DNA of 27,002 bases from contig CAOJBY010000038.1 in assembly GCA_948330435.1 (NCBI GenBank), positions 1 to 27,002 of the forward strand, read 5' to 3'. The DNA comes from an uncultured Lachnoclostridium sp. (GTDB lineage: Bacteria; Bacillota; Clostridia; Lachnospirales; Lachnospiraceae). Both the position numbers and the translations under genes were made by a program. Below, in pieces: positions 6,886-13,474 of the stretch. How positions within the stretch are numbered: position 1 is the stretch's first letter; the number at the start of each line of letters is the position of its first letter. The notes beneath the pieces were generated by a model. It made no database searches. It worked only from the letters and a program-made list of their open reading frames with translations, and was not told the origin of the DNA.

Positions 6886-8247
6886 ATGAAAAAAGAAGAA
6901 GTACATGTGGATGAGAGACTGGAGAAGCTGGTGGAATACAGTATGCGATCCGGCCAGATCGACAGTAAGCTTTATGAGGAATATGACGTAAAAAGGGGAC
7001 TCAGGGACTCTTCCGGAAAAGGTGTCCTGACAGGTCTGACAGAGATCTCGGACGTGGTTTCCTTTGGCTATGTGGACGGGGAAAAGGTTCCCATTGACGG
7101 TGAGCTTTACTTTCAGGGAGTCAATGTACAGGATTTGGTAAAGGGCTTTGCCAACCGCCGCTTTGCTTTTGAGGAAGCAACATATCTTTTGCTTTTTGGC
7201 AAGCTGCCCACGAAAGAGCAGTTAGGTGAGTTTATCGAACTGTTAGGAGAATTCCGGAGCCTGCCGGACACTTTTGTCCGGGATGTGGTGATGAAAGCTC
7301 CGAGCTCCAATATGATGAACACCTTACAGAAATGTGTGCTGACACTTTATTCTTATGATGAGAATCCGGAGGATATTTCCATCGCCAATGTGCTGCAGCA
7401 GTCCCTAAGGCTCATTGCACAGTTCCCTCTGTTCTGCGTGTACGGATATCATGCATATCGTCACTACCATCTGGATAAGAGCCTGATTATCCGCAATCCC
7501 AAGCCGGATCTTTCTACGGCGGAGAATATCTTACGTCTTCTTAGGAAAGACGGAACCTATACGGAATTGGAGGCAAAGGTTCTGGATGTTGCATTGGTGC
7601 TTCATGCAGAGCACGGCGGCGGTAATAACTCTACTTTTACTACCCATGTAGTTTCTTCTACGGGTACGGATACTTACTCTGCGGTAGCGGCATCTCTGGG
7701 GTCCCTGAAAGGACCGAAGCACGGCGGTGCCAACCTGAAAGTACAGGAGATGTTCCGGGATATTAAGTCTCATGTGAGCAACTGGAAAGATGAGGAAGCA
7801 CTTCGGTCTTATCTGGTACGGATTCTCCGCAAGGAAGCTTTTGACAGGGCAGGGCTTATCTATGGAATCGGTCATGCCGTCTATACGGAATCGGATCCCA
7901 GAGCCATGATTTTAAAGGAATACGCAAGAAAGCTTTCCGAGGAAAAAGGACTGACCAGGGAGTTTGAGTTGTATGAGAGGGTAGAGCGAATCGGCGGAGA
8001 GTGCCTGATGTCCGGGCGGAAGCTCTTAAAGCCTGTCTGTGCCAATGTAGACTTCTACAGCGGCTTTGTGTACAGTATGCTGGGACTTCCGGCAGAACTG
8101 TTCACTCCGATTTTTGCCATTTCCCGTATCTCCGGTTGGAGTGCCCATCGGATCGAGGAACTGGCCAATGCGGGCAAGATTGTTCGTCCGGCTTACAAGT
8201 ATGTGGGACACCATGTGGATTATGAGGAGTTGGAGGATAGGAAGTAA
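6886..8247 (+). CDS. gltA: Citrate synthase
   Basis: Condenses oxaloacetate and acetyl-CoA to citrate, first step of the oxidative TCA branch that feeds glutamate synthesis. The protein has 453 residues; the catalytic triad is visible as His279 in GPKHGGAN, His330 in GIGHAVYTESDPRA and Asp389 in ANVDFYSG. LHAEHGGGNNSTFTTHVVSSTGTD is the conserved active-site helix region. The roughly 60-residue N-terminal extension before the FGYVDGEKVPIDGELYFQG beta-domain is common in clostridial citrate synthases. A 2-methylcitrate synthase activity cannot be excluded. No aconitase or isocitrate dehydrogenase gene is adjacent. Start ATG has AGGAGG 9 bases upstream; a terminator follows. Confidence 0.93.
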   Translation: MKKEEVHVDERLEKLVEYSMRSGQIDSKLYEEYDVKRGLRDSSGKGVLTGLTEISDVVSFGYVDGEKVPIDGELYFQGVNVQDLVKGFANRRFAFEEATYLLLFGKLPTKEQLGEFIELLGEFRSLPDTFVRDVVMKAPSSNMMNTLQKCVLTLYSYDENPEDISIANVLQQSLRLIAQFPLFCVYGYHAYRHYHLDKSLIIRNPKPDLSTAENILRLLRKDGTYTELEAKVLDVALVLHAEHGGGNNSTFTTHVVSSTGTDTYSAVAASLGSLKGPKHGGANLKVQEMFRDIKSHVSNWKDEEALRSYLVRILRKEAFDRAGLIYGIGHAVYTESDPRAMILKEYARKLSEEKGLTREFELYERVERIGGECLMSGRKLLKPVCANVDFYSGFVYSMLGLPAELFTPIFAISRISGWSAHRIEELANAGKIVRPAYKYVGHHVDYEELEDRK

Positions 8248-8288
8248 GCTTGTACAAGTAAAGTGTTTCTACAAAACTGACATATTTT

Positions 8289-8340
8289 CCCTTTCTATTA
8301 CATTACAATTAGTAATCGTAAATAATAGAAAGGGATTTTT
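8289..8340 (+). terminator. Terminator hairpin after gltA, also containing the next gene's ribosome binding site
   Basis: CCCTTTCTATTA (8289-8300) and TAATAGAAAGGG (8323-8334) form a perfect 12-bp stem, with an inner ATTAC/GTAAT helix, followed by ATTTTT. The GAAAGGG of the right arm is also the only ribosome binding site for the ATG at 8341. The hairpin may end gltA transcripts and, in readthrough RNA, hide the translation start of the next gene. Confidence 0.75.
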
Positions 8341-9828
8341 ATGAAGAAAATTGGTATCTTCCTGCTTGTTCTATGTCTTGGCCTGCATACTCCGGCACTT
8401 TTGGCACAGGCATCCGGGGGAGAAGACATGGAAGAAACAGAGGGACAGGAGAGCATACCGTCCGATGGAGTGCAGGGGCAAAATGATGGGATCCGTTCTT
8501 CGGAGGAAATACAGGAGCAGCAAAGTGAAAGCACTTCGGCAGAGGGAGTAAAGGGGACAGAGGTTCAGCCACAAAGTGCAGCACAGGAGCTGCCGGAAAA
8601 GGCGGCACCGGGAGAAAAGCTGCCCGGGAAAGAAGTGGCGGAGTCCATTCTGGGAAGAATAGCCCAGGCAGAGAAGACAGATGGCGAAACAACCGGGGTA
8701 ACAGCCGATGAAAATCCGGGGGATGAGATAATGTCGGCAACCGGGGACAGCATCGGAATTACAGCGCCCTCTGCAGTTCTTATGGAGGCCTCCACGGGAA
8801 CCGTAGTGCTGGAAAAAAATTCCCATGAAAAGCTACATCCTGCCAGTGTAACAAAGATCATGACACTGCTTTTGATATTTGATGCCATTTCTCAGGGAAA
8901 GATCAGGCTGGAGGATTCGGTGACTACCTCTGCTTATGCGGCATCTATGGGGGGCTCTCAGGTCTTTTTGGAGGAGGGGGAGACTCAAAGCGTAGATACC
9001 ATGATCAAATGTATTTCCGTGGCATCAGCGAATGATGCATCGGTAGCCATGGCGGAGCACATTGCCGGTACTGAGGAACTCTTTGTGGAAATGATGAACA
9101 AACGGGCGGCGGAGCTTGGTATGAAAGACACCCACTTTGTAAACTGCTGCGGTCTGGACGTGGACGGCCACATGACTACGGCCTATGATATCGCCCTCAT
9201 GTCCCGGGAATTGATCACAAAATATCCCCAAATACATAATTATTCTACTGTCTGGATGGAAAACATTACCCATACAACGAAGCGGGGGACAGAAGAATTT
9301 GGGCTGACCAATACCAACAAGCTGATTCGCCAGTACCCTTATGCCACAGGCTTAAAGACCGGATCAACCAGCATGGCGAAATACTGTGTCTCCGCTACGG
9401 CAGAAAAAGATGGCATTGAAATGATTGCGGTAGTTATGGCAGCACCCGACCCCAAGGGACGTTTTGCAGATGCCACGGCCCTCCTAAATTACGGCTATGC
9501 CAAATGCAGTCTGTATCAGGACCTGGAGGAGCAGCCAGATGTGGTGGTTCCCATACGCTTTGGCGTGGAAGAAGAGGTAAAGGGTAATTATGACGGAACC
9601 TTTTCCTACTTAAGCACAACTGGAGAGGATCTGACCGCCATTGAAAAGAAATGGCTCTGTGTCAAAGAGCTGACTGCCCCTGTGGAGGAGGGGCAGGAGA
9701 TCGGGAAGCTTACCTACATGCTGGGAGATAAGGAGCTGGGGAGCATCTCGATTCTTGCATCGGAGGCAGTGGAGAAAGCAGGGTACAGCGAGTATCTAAA
9801 GCGGACCTTTGATTATATGCTGCTGTAA
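8341..9828 (+). CDS. dacF: D-alanyl-D-alanine carboxypeptidase (PBP5/DacF type), secreted
   Basis: Trims the terminal D-Ala from peptidoglycan stem peptides outside the membrane. Residues 1-23 are a signal peptide (MKKIGIFLLVLCLGLHTPALLAQA). A linker of roughly 110 residues, rich in Glu, Gln, Gly and Ser, follows; it is unusually long and low in complexity. The peptidase S11 domain starts near 137. Its active-site motifs are S169-V-T-K172, S229-A-N231 and K339-T-G341. After about residue 400 a PBP5-type C-terminal beta domain is likely, and the end SEYLKRTFDYMLL may hold an amphipathic membrane-contact helix. The start is fixed by the signal peptide. Confidence 0.92.
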   Translation: MKKIGIFLLVLCLGLHTPALLAQASGGEDMEETEGQESIPSDGVQGQNDGIRSSEEIQEQQSESTSAEGVKGTEVQPQSAAQELPEKAAPGEKLPGKEVAESILGRIAQAEKTDGETTGVTADENPGDEIMSATGDSIGITAPSAVLMEASTGTVVLEKNSHEKLHPASVTKIMTLLLIFDAISQGKIRLEDSVTTSAYAASMGGSQVFLEEGETQSVDTMIKCISVASANDASVAMAEHIAGTEELFVEMMNKRAAELGMKDTHFVNCCGLDVDGHMTTAYDIALMSRELITKYPQIHNYSTVWMENITHTTKRGTEEFGLTNTNKLIRQYPYATGLKTGSTSMAKYCVSATAEKDGIEMIAVVMAAPDPKGRFADATALLNYGYAKCSLYQDLEEQPDVVVPIRFGVEEEVKGNYDGTFSYLSTTGEDLTAIEKKWLCVKELTAPVEEGQEIGKLTYMLGDKELGSISILASEAVEKAGYSEYLKRTFDYMLL

Positions 9829-9895
9829 AAGCAGTATATCGAGAGGATGCATAGTGGTATATGTGTCAGGTTTAAGAATCTATACAACATTCAGA

Positions 9896-9935
9896 AAATG
9901 CCGTTCGGGTGCAAGAGCCCGGGCGGTGTTTTTCA
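9896..9935 (+). terminator. Intrinsic terminator after dacF
   Basis: GCCGTTCGGGT and AGCCCGGGCGGT pair, using G-U pairs, around a GCAAG-type loop, and are followed by GTTTTT at 9928-9933. It lies about 70 bases after the dacF stop. Confidence 0.7.
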
Positions 9936-9977
9936 AATAGCCATTATAATATAATTTTCCTGTACTATTGAAGTTAA

Positions 9978-10796
9978 ATGGCAGATAAAATCAAATTATT
10001 CAAGCAGGGTGAAAGTACAACCGTTGAATTTAAAAAATCCACAAAAGAGCTCACGCATGTCAGATGAAGAACTTCTACGCAGTGCGAATCTTATTTTAGT
10101 TGACAGTAATACGGGCAAAGAGGGGATTACTCTGGCGGCTATCCTCTTGTTTGGTCCGGATAATCTAATTTATTCCGTTCTGGCACACCATAAGACAGAT
10201 GCGATCTTCCGCATGTTCAATGTGGATCGCTATGATGACAGGGATGTGATTCTTACCAATCTCATGGACAGCTACGATTGCCTGATAGCTTTCGGCGAAA
10301 AGCATCTCAATGATCTTTTTACCATGGATGGAATTATCAGTGTCAGTTCCAGGGACAAGATTTTGAGGGAAATTGTCTCAAATCTTTTGGCTCACCGCAA
10401 TTTTTCGGATGCCTATGTTGCAAAAATGGTAATAGAGAAAGACCGTATTTTTACGGAAATCGGTCTTGCAGATGAACTGGGCTCTGGCATGAGAAATACA
10501 TATAAATATACACGGCTGTATTCTGGTGCGGAACCGCAGTTTGTGCAGGGGGATGTGTACCGGACGATTATTCCGTTGACGGAAGCGGCAACGGCGACAG
10601 TGGGCCCAACTGTACCTGCCCAAGATACCCCCCAAGATACCCATAAGTATCTTTCACAAAACAAGATAGAACGGCTGGCTAAGCTGACAGAATTTTGCTC
10701 TGAACCATGGAGCAAAAAAGAAATGATGAACTATATGGGGCTTACCCGGACAAGCCCAACAGCCGGAATCAAAAGTATGTAAAAAGTAAGCAATAA
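9978..10796 (+). pseudogene. RecG-like/AlbA_2 (Schlafen-type) transcriptional regulator, broken by two internal deletions
   Basis: Three frames carry pieces of one gene in order. ATG at 9978 opens MADKIKLFKQGESTTVEFKKSTKEL, the usual N-terminus of AlbA_2-domain putative DNA-binding proteins, and hits a stop at 10065. A second frame, open from about 10009, carries MSDEELLRSANLILVDSN... through ILREIVSNLLAHRNFSD, GLADELGSGMRN and IERLAKLTEFCSEPWSKKEMMNYMGL, i.e. the ATP-dependent helicase C-terminal-like domain. The final YPDKPNSRNQKYVKSKQ, typical of the family end, is in a third frame and stops at 10796. Most of the AlbA_2 domain and a piece of the C-terminal winged helix are missing. The 257-codon open frame is therefore not an intact gene. 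Confidence 0.75.
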
Positions 10797-10814
10797 GCTA
10801 GAAAACATATGGGA

Positions 10815-10858
10815 GTGCCGCAAAATAAGCTGATGATCTTATTTTGTGGCACTTTATT
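10815..10858 (+). terminator. Terminator after the RecG-like pseudogene
   Basis: GTGCCGCAAAATAAG (10815-10829) pairs with CTTATTTTGTGGCAC (10838-10852), 15 bp with one G-U, followed by TTTATTTT. The A/T-rich lower stem makes it possibly bidirectional. Confidence 0.7.
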
Positions 10859-11032
10859 TTGCTGCCTGTTTTTACATATAAATAAAAAAATCACAAAAAC
10901 TGTAAGATTTTCTATCTGAAAAACGAAGTATAAGGTGAAAGGGTTAAGAAAGCAAGAGCTTTTTAATCCGATAAGGTGCAGCGGCCGGGCACCACGTAAG
11001 CTTACGGAAATTGTTTTTTGAGGTAACCATTT

Positions 11033-11584
11033 ATGAAAGCAAATGAACACAATTTTATAGATCTCATAAAAAAACGAAAGGAAGAGGGAATCCTCTATGT
11101 CATCGACACTTACGGAGGTCTCTTAAATGCCATCGTAAGGAAGCGGCTCTTTACGGCTCCGGATCGGGCGGAGGAATGTATGAACGACATTTTCCTTGGA
11201 ATCTGGAGGAATATCGACAGCTTCGACGAGAGCAAGGGCAGCTTTGAAAGCTGGATAGCAGGAGTGGCCCGCTTAGAAGCCATCGACACCCTGCGAAAGA
11301 TAAAACGAGAGCTTCAGACCGTCCCCATCGAGGACATGGAGATACCCGGGGAAGAACCCTCTTTCCAGGCACTTACCGAGCAGGAGCTTTCAAAAGAGAC
11401 AGAGGAGATTTTAGGATGCCTGAAGCCCAGGGACCAGGAATTGTTCCGCCGGATTTTCATAGACCAGGAGGAACCGGAGGAAGCGGGTGAGGCACTTGGC
11501 ATCAGCAGAGACAATGTATATGTGCGGTTATTTCGTGGAAAACAGAAGATCCGCAGCAAATTTGGAGAAAGGAAGAGGGCATGA
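11033..11584 (+). CDS. RNA polymerase sigma factor, sigma-70 family (ECF-like)
   Basis: A 183-residue alternative sigma factor. Region 2 spans about residues 28-92, with AEECMNDIFLGIWRNIDSFDESKGSFESWIAGVARLEAIDTLRK matching the region 2.2-2.4 pattern (the D-x-F-x-x-x-W core binding motif and R-x-x-A-I-D-x-L-R). Region 4 spans about 125-177, with LKPRDQELFRRIFIDQEEPEEAGEALGISRDNVYVRLFRGKQKIR as a helix-turn-helix. There is no region 1 or 3. Start ATG has TGAGGT 8 bases upstream. Its stop overlaps the next gene as ATGA, and the DUF4179 partner is the likely anti-sigma factor. The target genes are not evident from the window. Confidence 0.9.
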   Translation: MKANEHNFIDLIKKRKEEGILYVIDTYGGLLNAIVRKRLFTAPDRAEECMNDIFLGIWRNIDSFDESKGSFESWIAGVARLEAIDTLRKIKRELQTVPIEDMEIPGEEPSFQALTEQELSKETEEILGCLKPRDQELFRRIFIDQEEPEEAGEALGISRDNVYVRLFRGKQKIRSKFGERKRA

Positions 11585-12630
11585 GCATGGATAGGGAAGC
11601 CTACAAACTGGCAAACGAGATCAAGACGGAGCTTGGAGCACATGGGGAATCCCTGTGGGAGTGCCCCGGTGATATGGAAATGAAAAGATATAAAAATACC
11701 ATGTTAAATGAGATTAAAAAGGAGAAGCGTACCAAAAGGAATACCTTTTCCAGAGCATCCGTGGCAGCCTGTGCAGCGTTGATGCTGATTGCAGGAACCG
11801 TGGCTTTCGGAGACGAGGTTCACGCAGCCATTAAGCAGATAGGATGGAACATCAGCAGTGCATTGGGAATTTCAGAGGATTTGGCCGATTACAAGGAGGT
11901 GGTCAATACCTCTGTGACAGATAAGGGGTATGTGATCACCCTGCAGGAAGCAGTGGTTTCGGAGGAAAAACTGGTGGTTAATTACACCCTGCAGCGTGAG
12001 GACGGGAAGCCTATGGATGGCTATCTGACACCGAATGGAAGCCTGTATATCAATGGAAAGCTCATGACAGGCGGTGCGGGAGGAAGTGCCGGTTTTCTGG
12101 ATGAAGAGCAGATGGTTCTGGGAGCCTTGACGAATTTTGAAGCAGCTGACATGGATCTTTCTGGAGAAAATGAGTTTCGGCTCGTCTTTGATCAGCTTGG
12201 CTTTGAGGACGGAGTAAAGGGGAAATGGGAATTTGCTTTCACGGCAGACGGAACAGAGCTTATGGCAGACACAAAGCGGACAGAGATCGGAAAATCCTTT
12301 GAGCTGCCGGACGGCGTAACCGTAACCTTAAAAGAGCTTGCCATGAATGATCTGGAGCAGAGAATTCCTTATGACCTTTCCGGTCCCACCAGCTATATTC
12401 TGATGGTAAAGGCAACGGATGCACAGGGAAATCAGGTAGAATTCGGTGTGCGGACACAGGACAGGAAGTCAGGCTACATGCAGAATGAAGAAGTCATTGA
12501 CGACGGAAGACTGGATGCACAAGGAGGAACTGTGATCATGACCCTCTACGCTGTGGCACTGCCGGAGGAAGACGGGCGGATCAGTGATGACTATGTGCAG
12601 GTTGGAGAACCATTTGAAGTAGAAATTTGA
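11581..12630 (+). CDS. DUF4179 membrane protein, probable anti-sigma factor
   Basis: A 349-residue protein with a short cytoplasmic part (1-57), which has the SLWECPGDMEMKRYKNTMLNEIKKEK segment, one transmembrane helix at about 59-77 (ASVAACAALMLIAGTVAFG) and a long extracellular portion. The DUF4179 domain starts right after the helix (DEVHAAIKQIGWNISSALG) and continues with repeated beta-rich segments. DUF4179 proteins are regularly encoded directly behind ECF-like sigma factors and are taken as their membrane anti-sigma partners; here the ATG overlaps the sigma stop codon. A second in-frame ATG at 11587 is a possible start. The signal sensed is unknown. Confidence 0.82.
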   Translation: MSMDREAYKLANEIKTELGAHGESLWECPGDMEMKRYKNTMLNEIKKEKRTKRNTFSRASVAACAALMLIAGTVAFGDEVHAAIKQIGWNISSALGISEDLADYKEVVNTSVTDKGYVITLQEAVVSEEKLVVNYTLQREDGKPMDGYLTPNGSLYINGKLMTGGAGGSAGFLDEEQMVLGALTNFEAADMDLSGENEFRLVFDQLGFEDGVKGKWEFAFTADGTELMADTKRTEIGKSFELPDGVTVTLKELAMNDLEQRIPYDLSGPTSYILMVKATDAQGNQVEFGVRTQDRKSGYMQNEEVIDDGRLDAQGGTVIMTLYAVALPEEDGRISDDYVQVGEPFEVEI

Positions 12631-12652
12631 AAAATAAAATGATTAGGAAAGA

Positions 12653-12685
12653 AGCAGGGCAGCCATGATGAACGGCTGTCCTGCT
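12653..12685 (+). terminator. Hairpin after the sigma/anti-sigma pair
   Basis: AGCAGGGCAGCC (12653-12664) pairs with GGCTGTCCTGCT (12674-12685), 12 bp with one G-U pair. The T-run after it is weak (CCATGTTTATG), so termination may be inefficient. It is also placed to serve the minus-strand remnant ending at 12692. Confidence 0.55.
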
Positions 12686-12691
12686 CCATGT

Positions 12692-12905
12692 TTATGAACC
12701 TCTAGTACCCCAGTCCACCTGAGAGATAAAATTGATAAAGGGATTGATCACGTTGTTATGCTCCGAATCTTTCCAGGCAAAGGCAAACTGGCTGTTCATA
12801 AAAGAATTGTCAACCAGATACTGCCGGATGTCCGTCAGGGATATTTTATAAAGCTTATCCTCATAGGTGATGATAATACGGTTTTCTTCTGAGGACAGCA
12901 GGAGG
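12692..12905 (-). pseudogene. Remnant: C-terminal end of a LysR-type transcriptional regulator
   Basis: On the minus strand this stretch reads about 70 residues ending in DWGTRGS and a TAA. The pattern QYLVDNSFMNSQFAFAWKDSEHNNVINPFINFISQ resembles the end of the LysR substrate-binding domain, where a W/R-K-x-x-x-x-x-P-x-I-x-x-F-I motif is usual. No helix-turn-helix part remains. The open frame continues to 13114 only because it runs antisense through the neighbouring ABC remnant. LysR identity is a pattern judgement and could be wrong. Confidence 0.45.
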
Positions 12906-12919
12906 GCACTTCTGGACTG

Positions 12920-13111
12920 AAGATCCTGGATGAGCCCACAGCTTCTCTGTCGGCACAGGAGACGGATCAGCTTTTTACTGTTATTCGGGAACTGAAAAAT
13001 CAGGACGTAGGAATCATCTATATATCCCATCGGCCAGACGAGGTAAAACGTATTGGAGATCGGGTGCTGTCTATTAATAAGCAACCCGGCATTATAGTAA
13101 AAGGCACTTGA
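12920..13111 (+). pseudogene. Remnant: C-terminal part of a sugar ABC transporter ATPase (RbsA/MglA-like)
   Basis: Sixty-odd codons starting KILDEPTASLSAQETDQLF carry the Walker B motif and D-loop, followed by IRELKNQDVGIIYISHRPDEV with the switch histidine (ISHR). That order is specific to ABC ATPases, and the DEPTASLS and ISHRxDEV forms are those of carbohydrate importers of the RbsA/MglA/XylG type. There is no start codon, Walker A or signature motif. The fragment ends with TGA at 13109-13111, which overlaps the TTGACA of the next promoter. It abuts the opposite-strand LysR remnant. Confidence 0.7.
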
Positions 13112-13137
13112 CAACCGGCTTTGATGTCTGGTATCTT
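13108..13137 (+). promoter_or_regulatory. Probable promoter for the ABC-F leader transcript
   Basis: A perfect TTGACA at 13108-13113, an 18-base spacer and TATCTT at 13132-13137 (four of six). A start near 13145 would give a leader of about 330 bases before the ABC-F gene, holding a short upstream ORF and a terminator. Confidence 0.5.
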
Positions 13138-13220
13138 AAATAAAAATACGGTAAATATTTTATGAAACGGATGTGCAGCGTCCAGTAAGATTTGAGTTAT
13201 CCCAAAAAGGAGCTGAAAGG

Positions 13221-13241
13221 ATGATTATTTATTTCTGCTAA
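13221..13241 (+). CDS. Six-codon leader peptide MIIYFC
   Basis: ATG at 13221 is preceded by AAGGAG at 13207-13212 with an 8-base spacer, an excellent ribosome binding site for such a tiny frame, and ends TAA at 13239-13241. Short hydrophobic/aromatic leader peptides of this kind precede antibiotic-responsive ABC-F genes (for example the leader of msr(D)) and act as drug-dependent ribosome stalling sites. It is followed 112 bases later by a terminator. The function here is inferred from position and form. Confidence 0.5.
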   Translation: MIIYFC

Positions 13242-13353
13242 ACAATGGTAAGTAAAGAGCGTTTGGATGCACAGCGGCGGAAGCGGCTGCACTTGAGATG
13301 TCCGGCAGAAATGAAATTCTTTCAGTGTAGAAAAACAGCAGATAGATATTTGC

Positions 13354-13385
13354 AGCACGGAGGATTATTTCTTCGTGCTTTTTTA
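13354..13385 (+). terminator. Leader terminator (probable attenuator) of the ABC-F gene
   Basis: AGCACGGAG (13354-13362) pairs with CTTCGTGCT (13371-13379), 9 bp with one G-U pair around GATTATTT, and is followed directly by TTTTT (13380-13384). It lies 90 bases before the ABC-F start and in the same direction, with no gene between the promoter and itself except the leader peptide. Confidence 0.65.
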
Positions 13386-13474
13386 TGTTTTTTCCTTTCA
13401 ACAAAAACAGTATTTTGAAAACAGTACTTTATATTGAAGCAGGAAACAGATCATAGAGAAAGGAAGTGATTGAT

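Noticed and set aside
10009..10782. The 257-codon frame as an intact regulator gene
   Set aside because: The family's true N- and C-terminal pieces lie in two other frames directly adjoining it.
12692..13114. A 140-codon minus-strand ORF as one gene
   Set aside because: Only its last 70 codons look like protein; the first half is antisense to the Walker B-containing ABC remnant.
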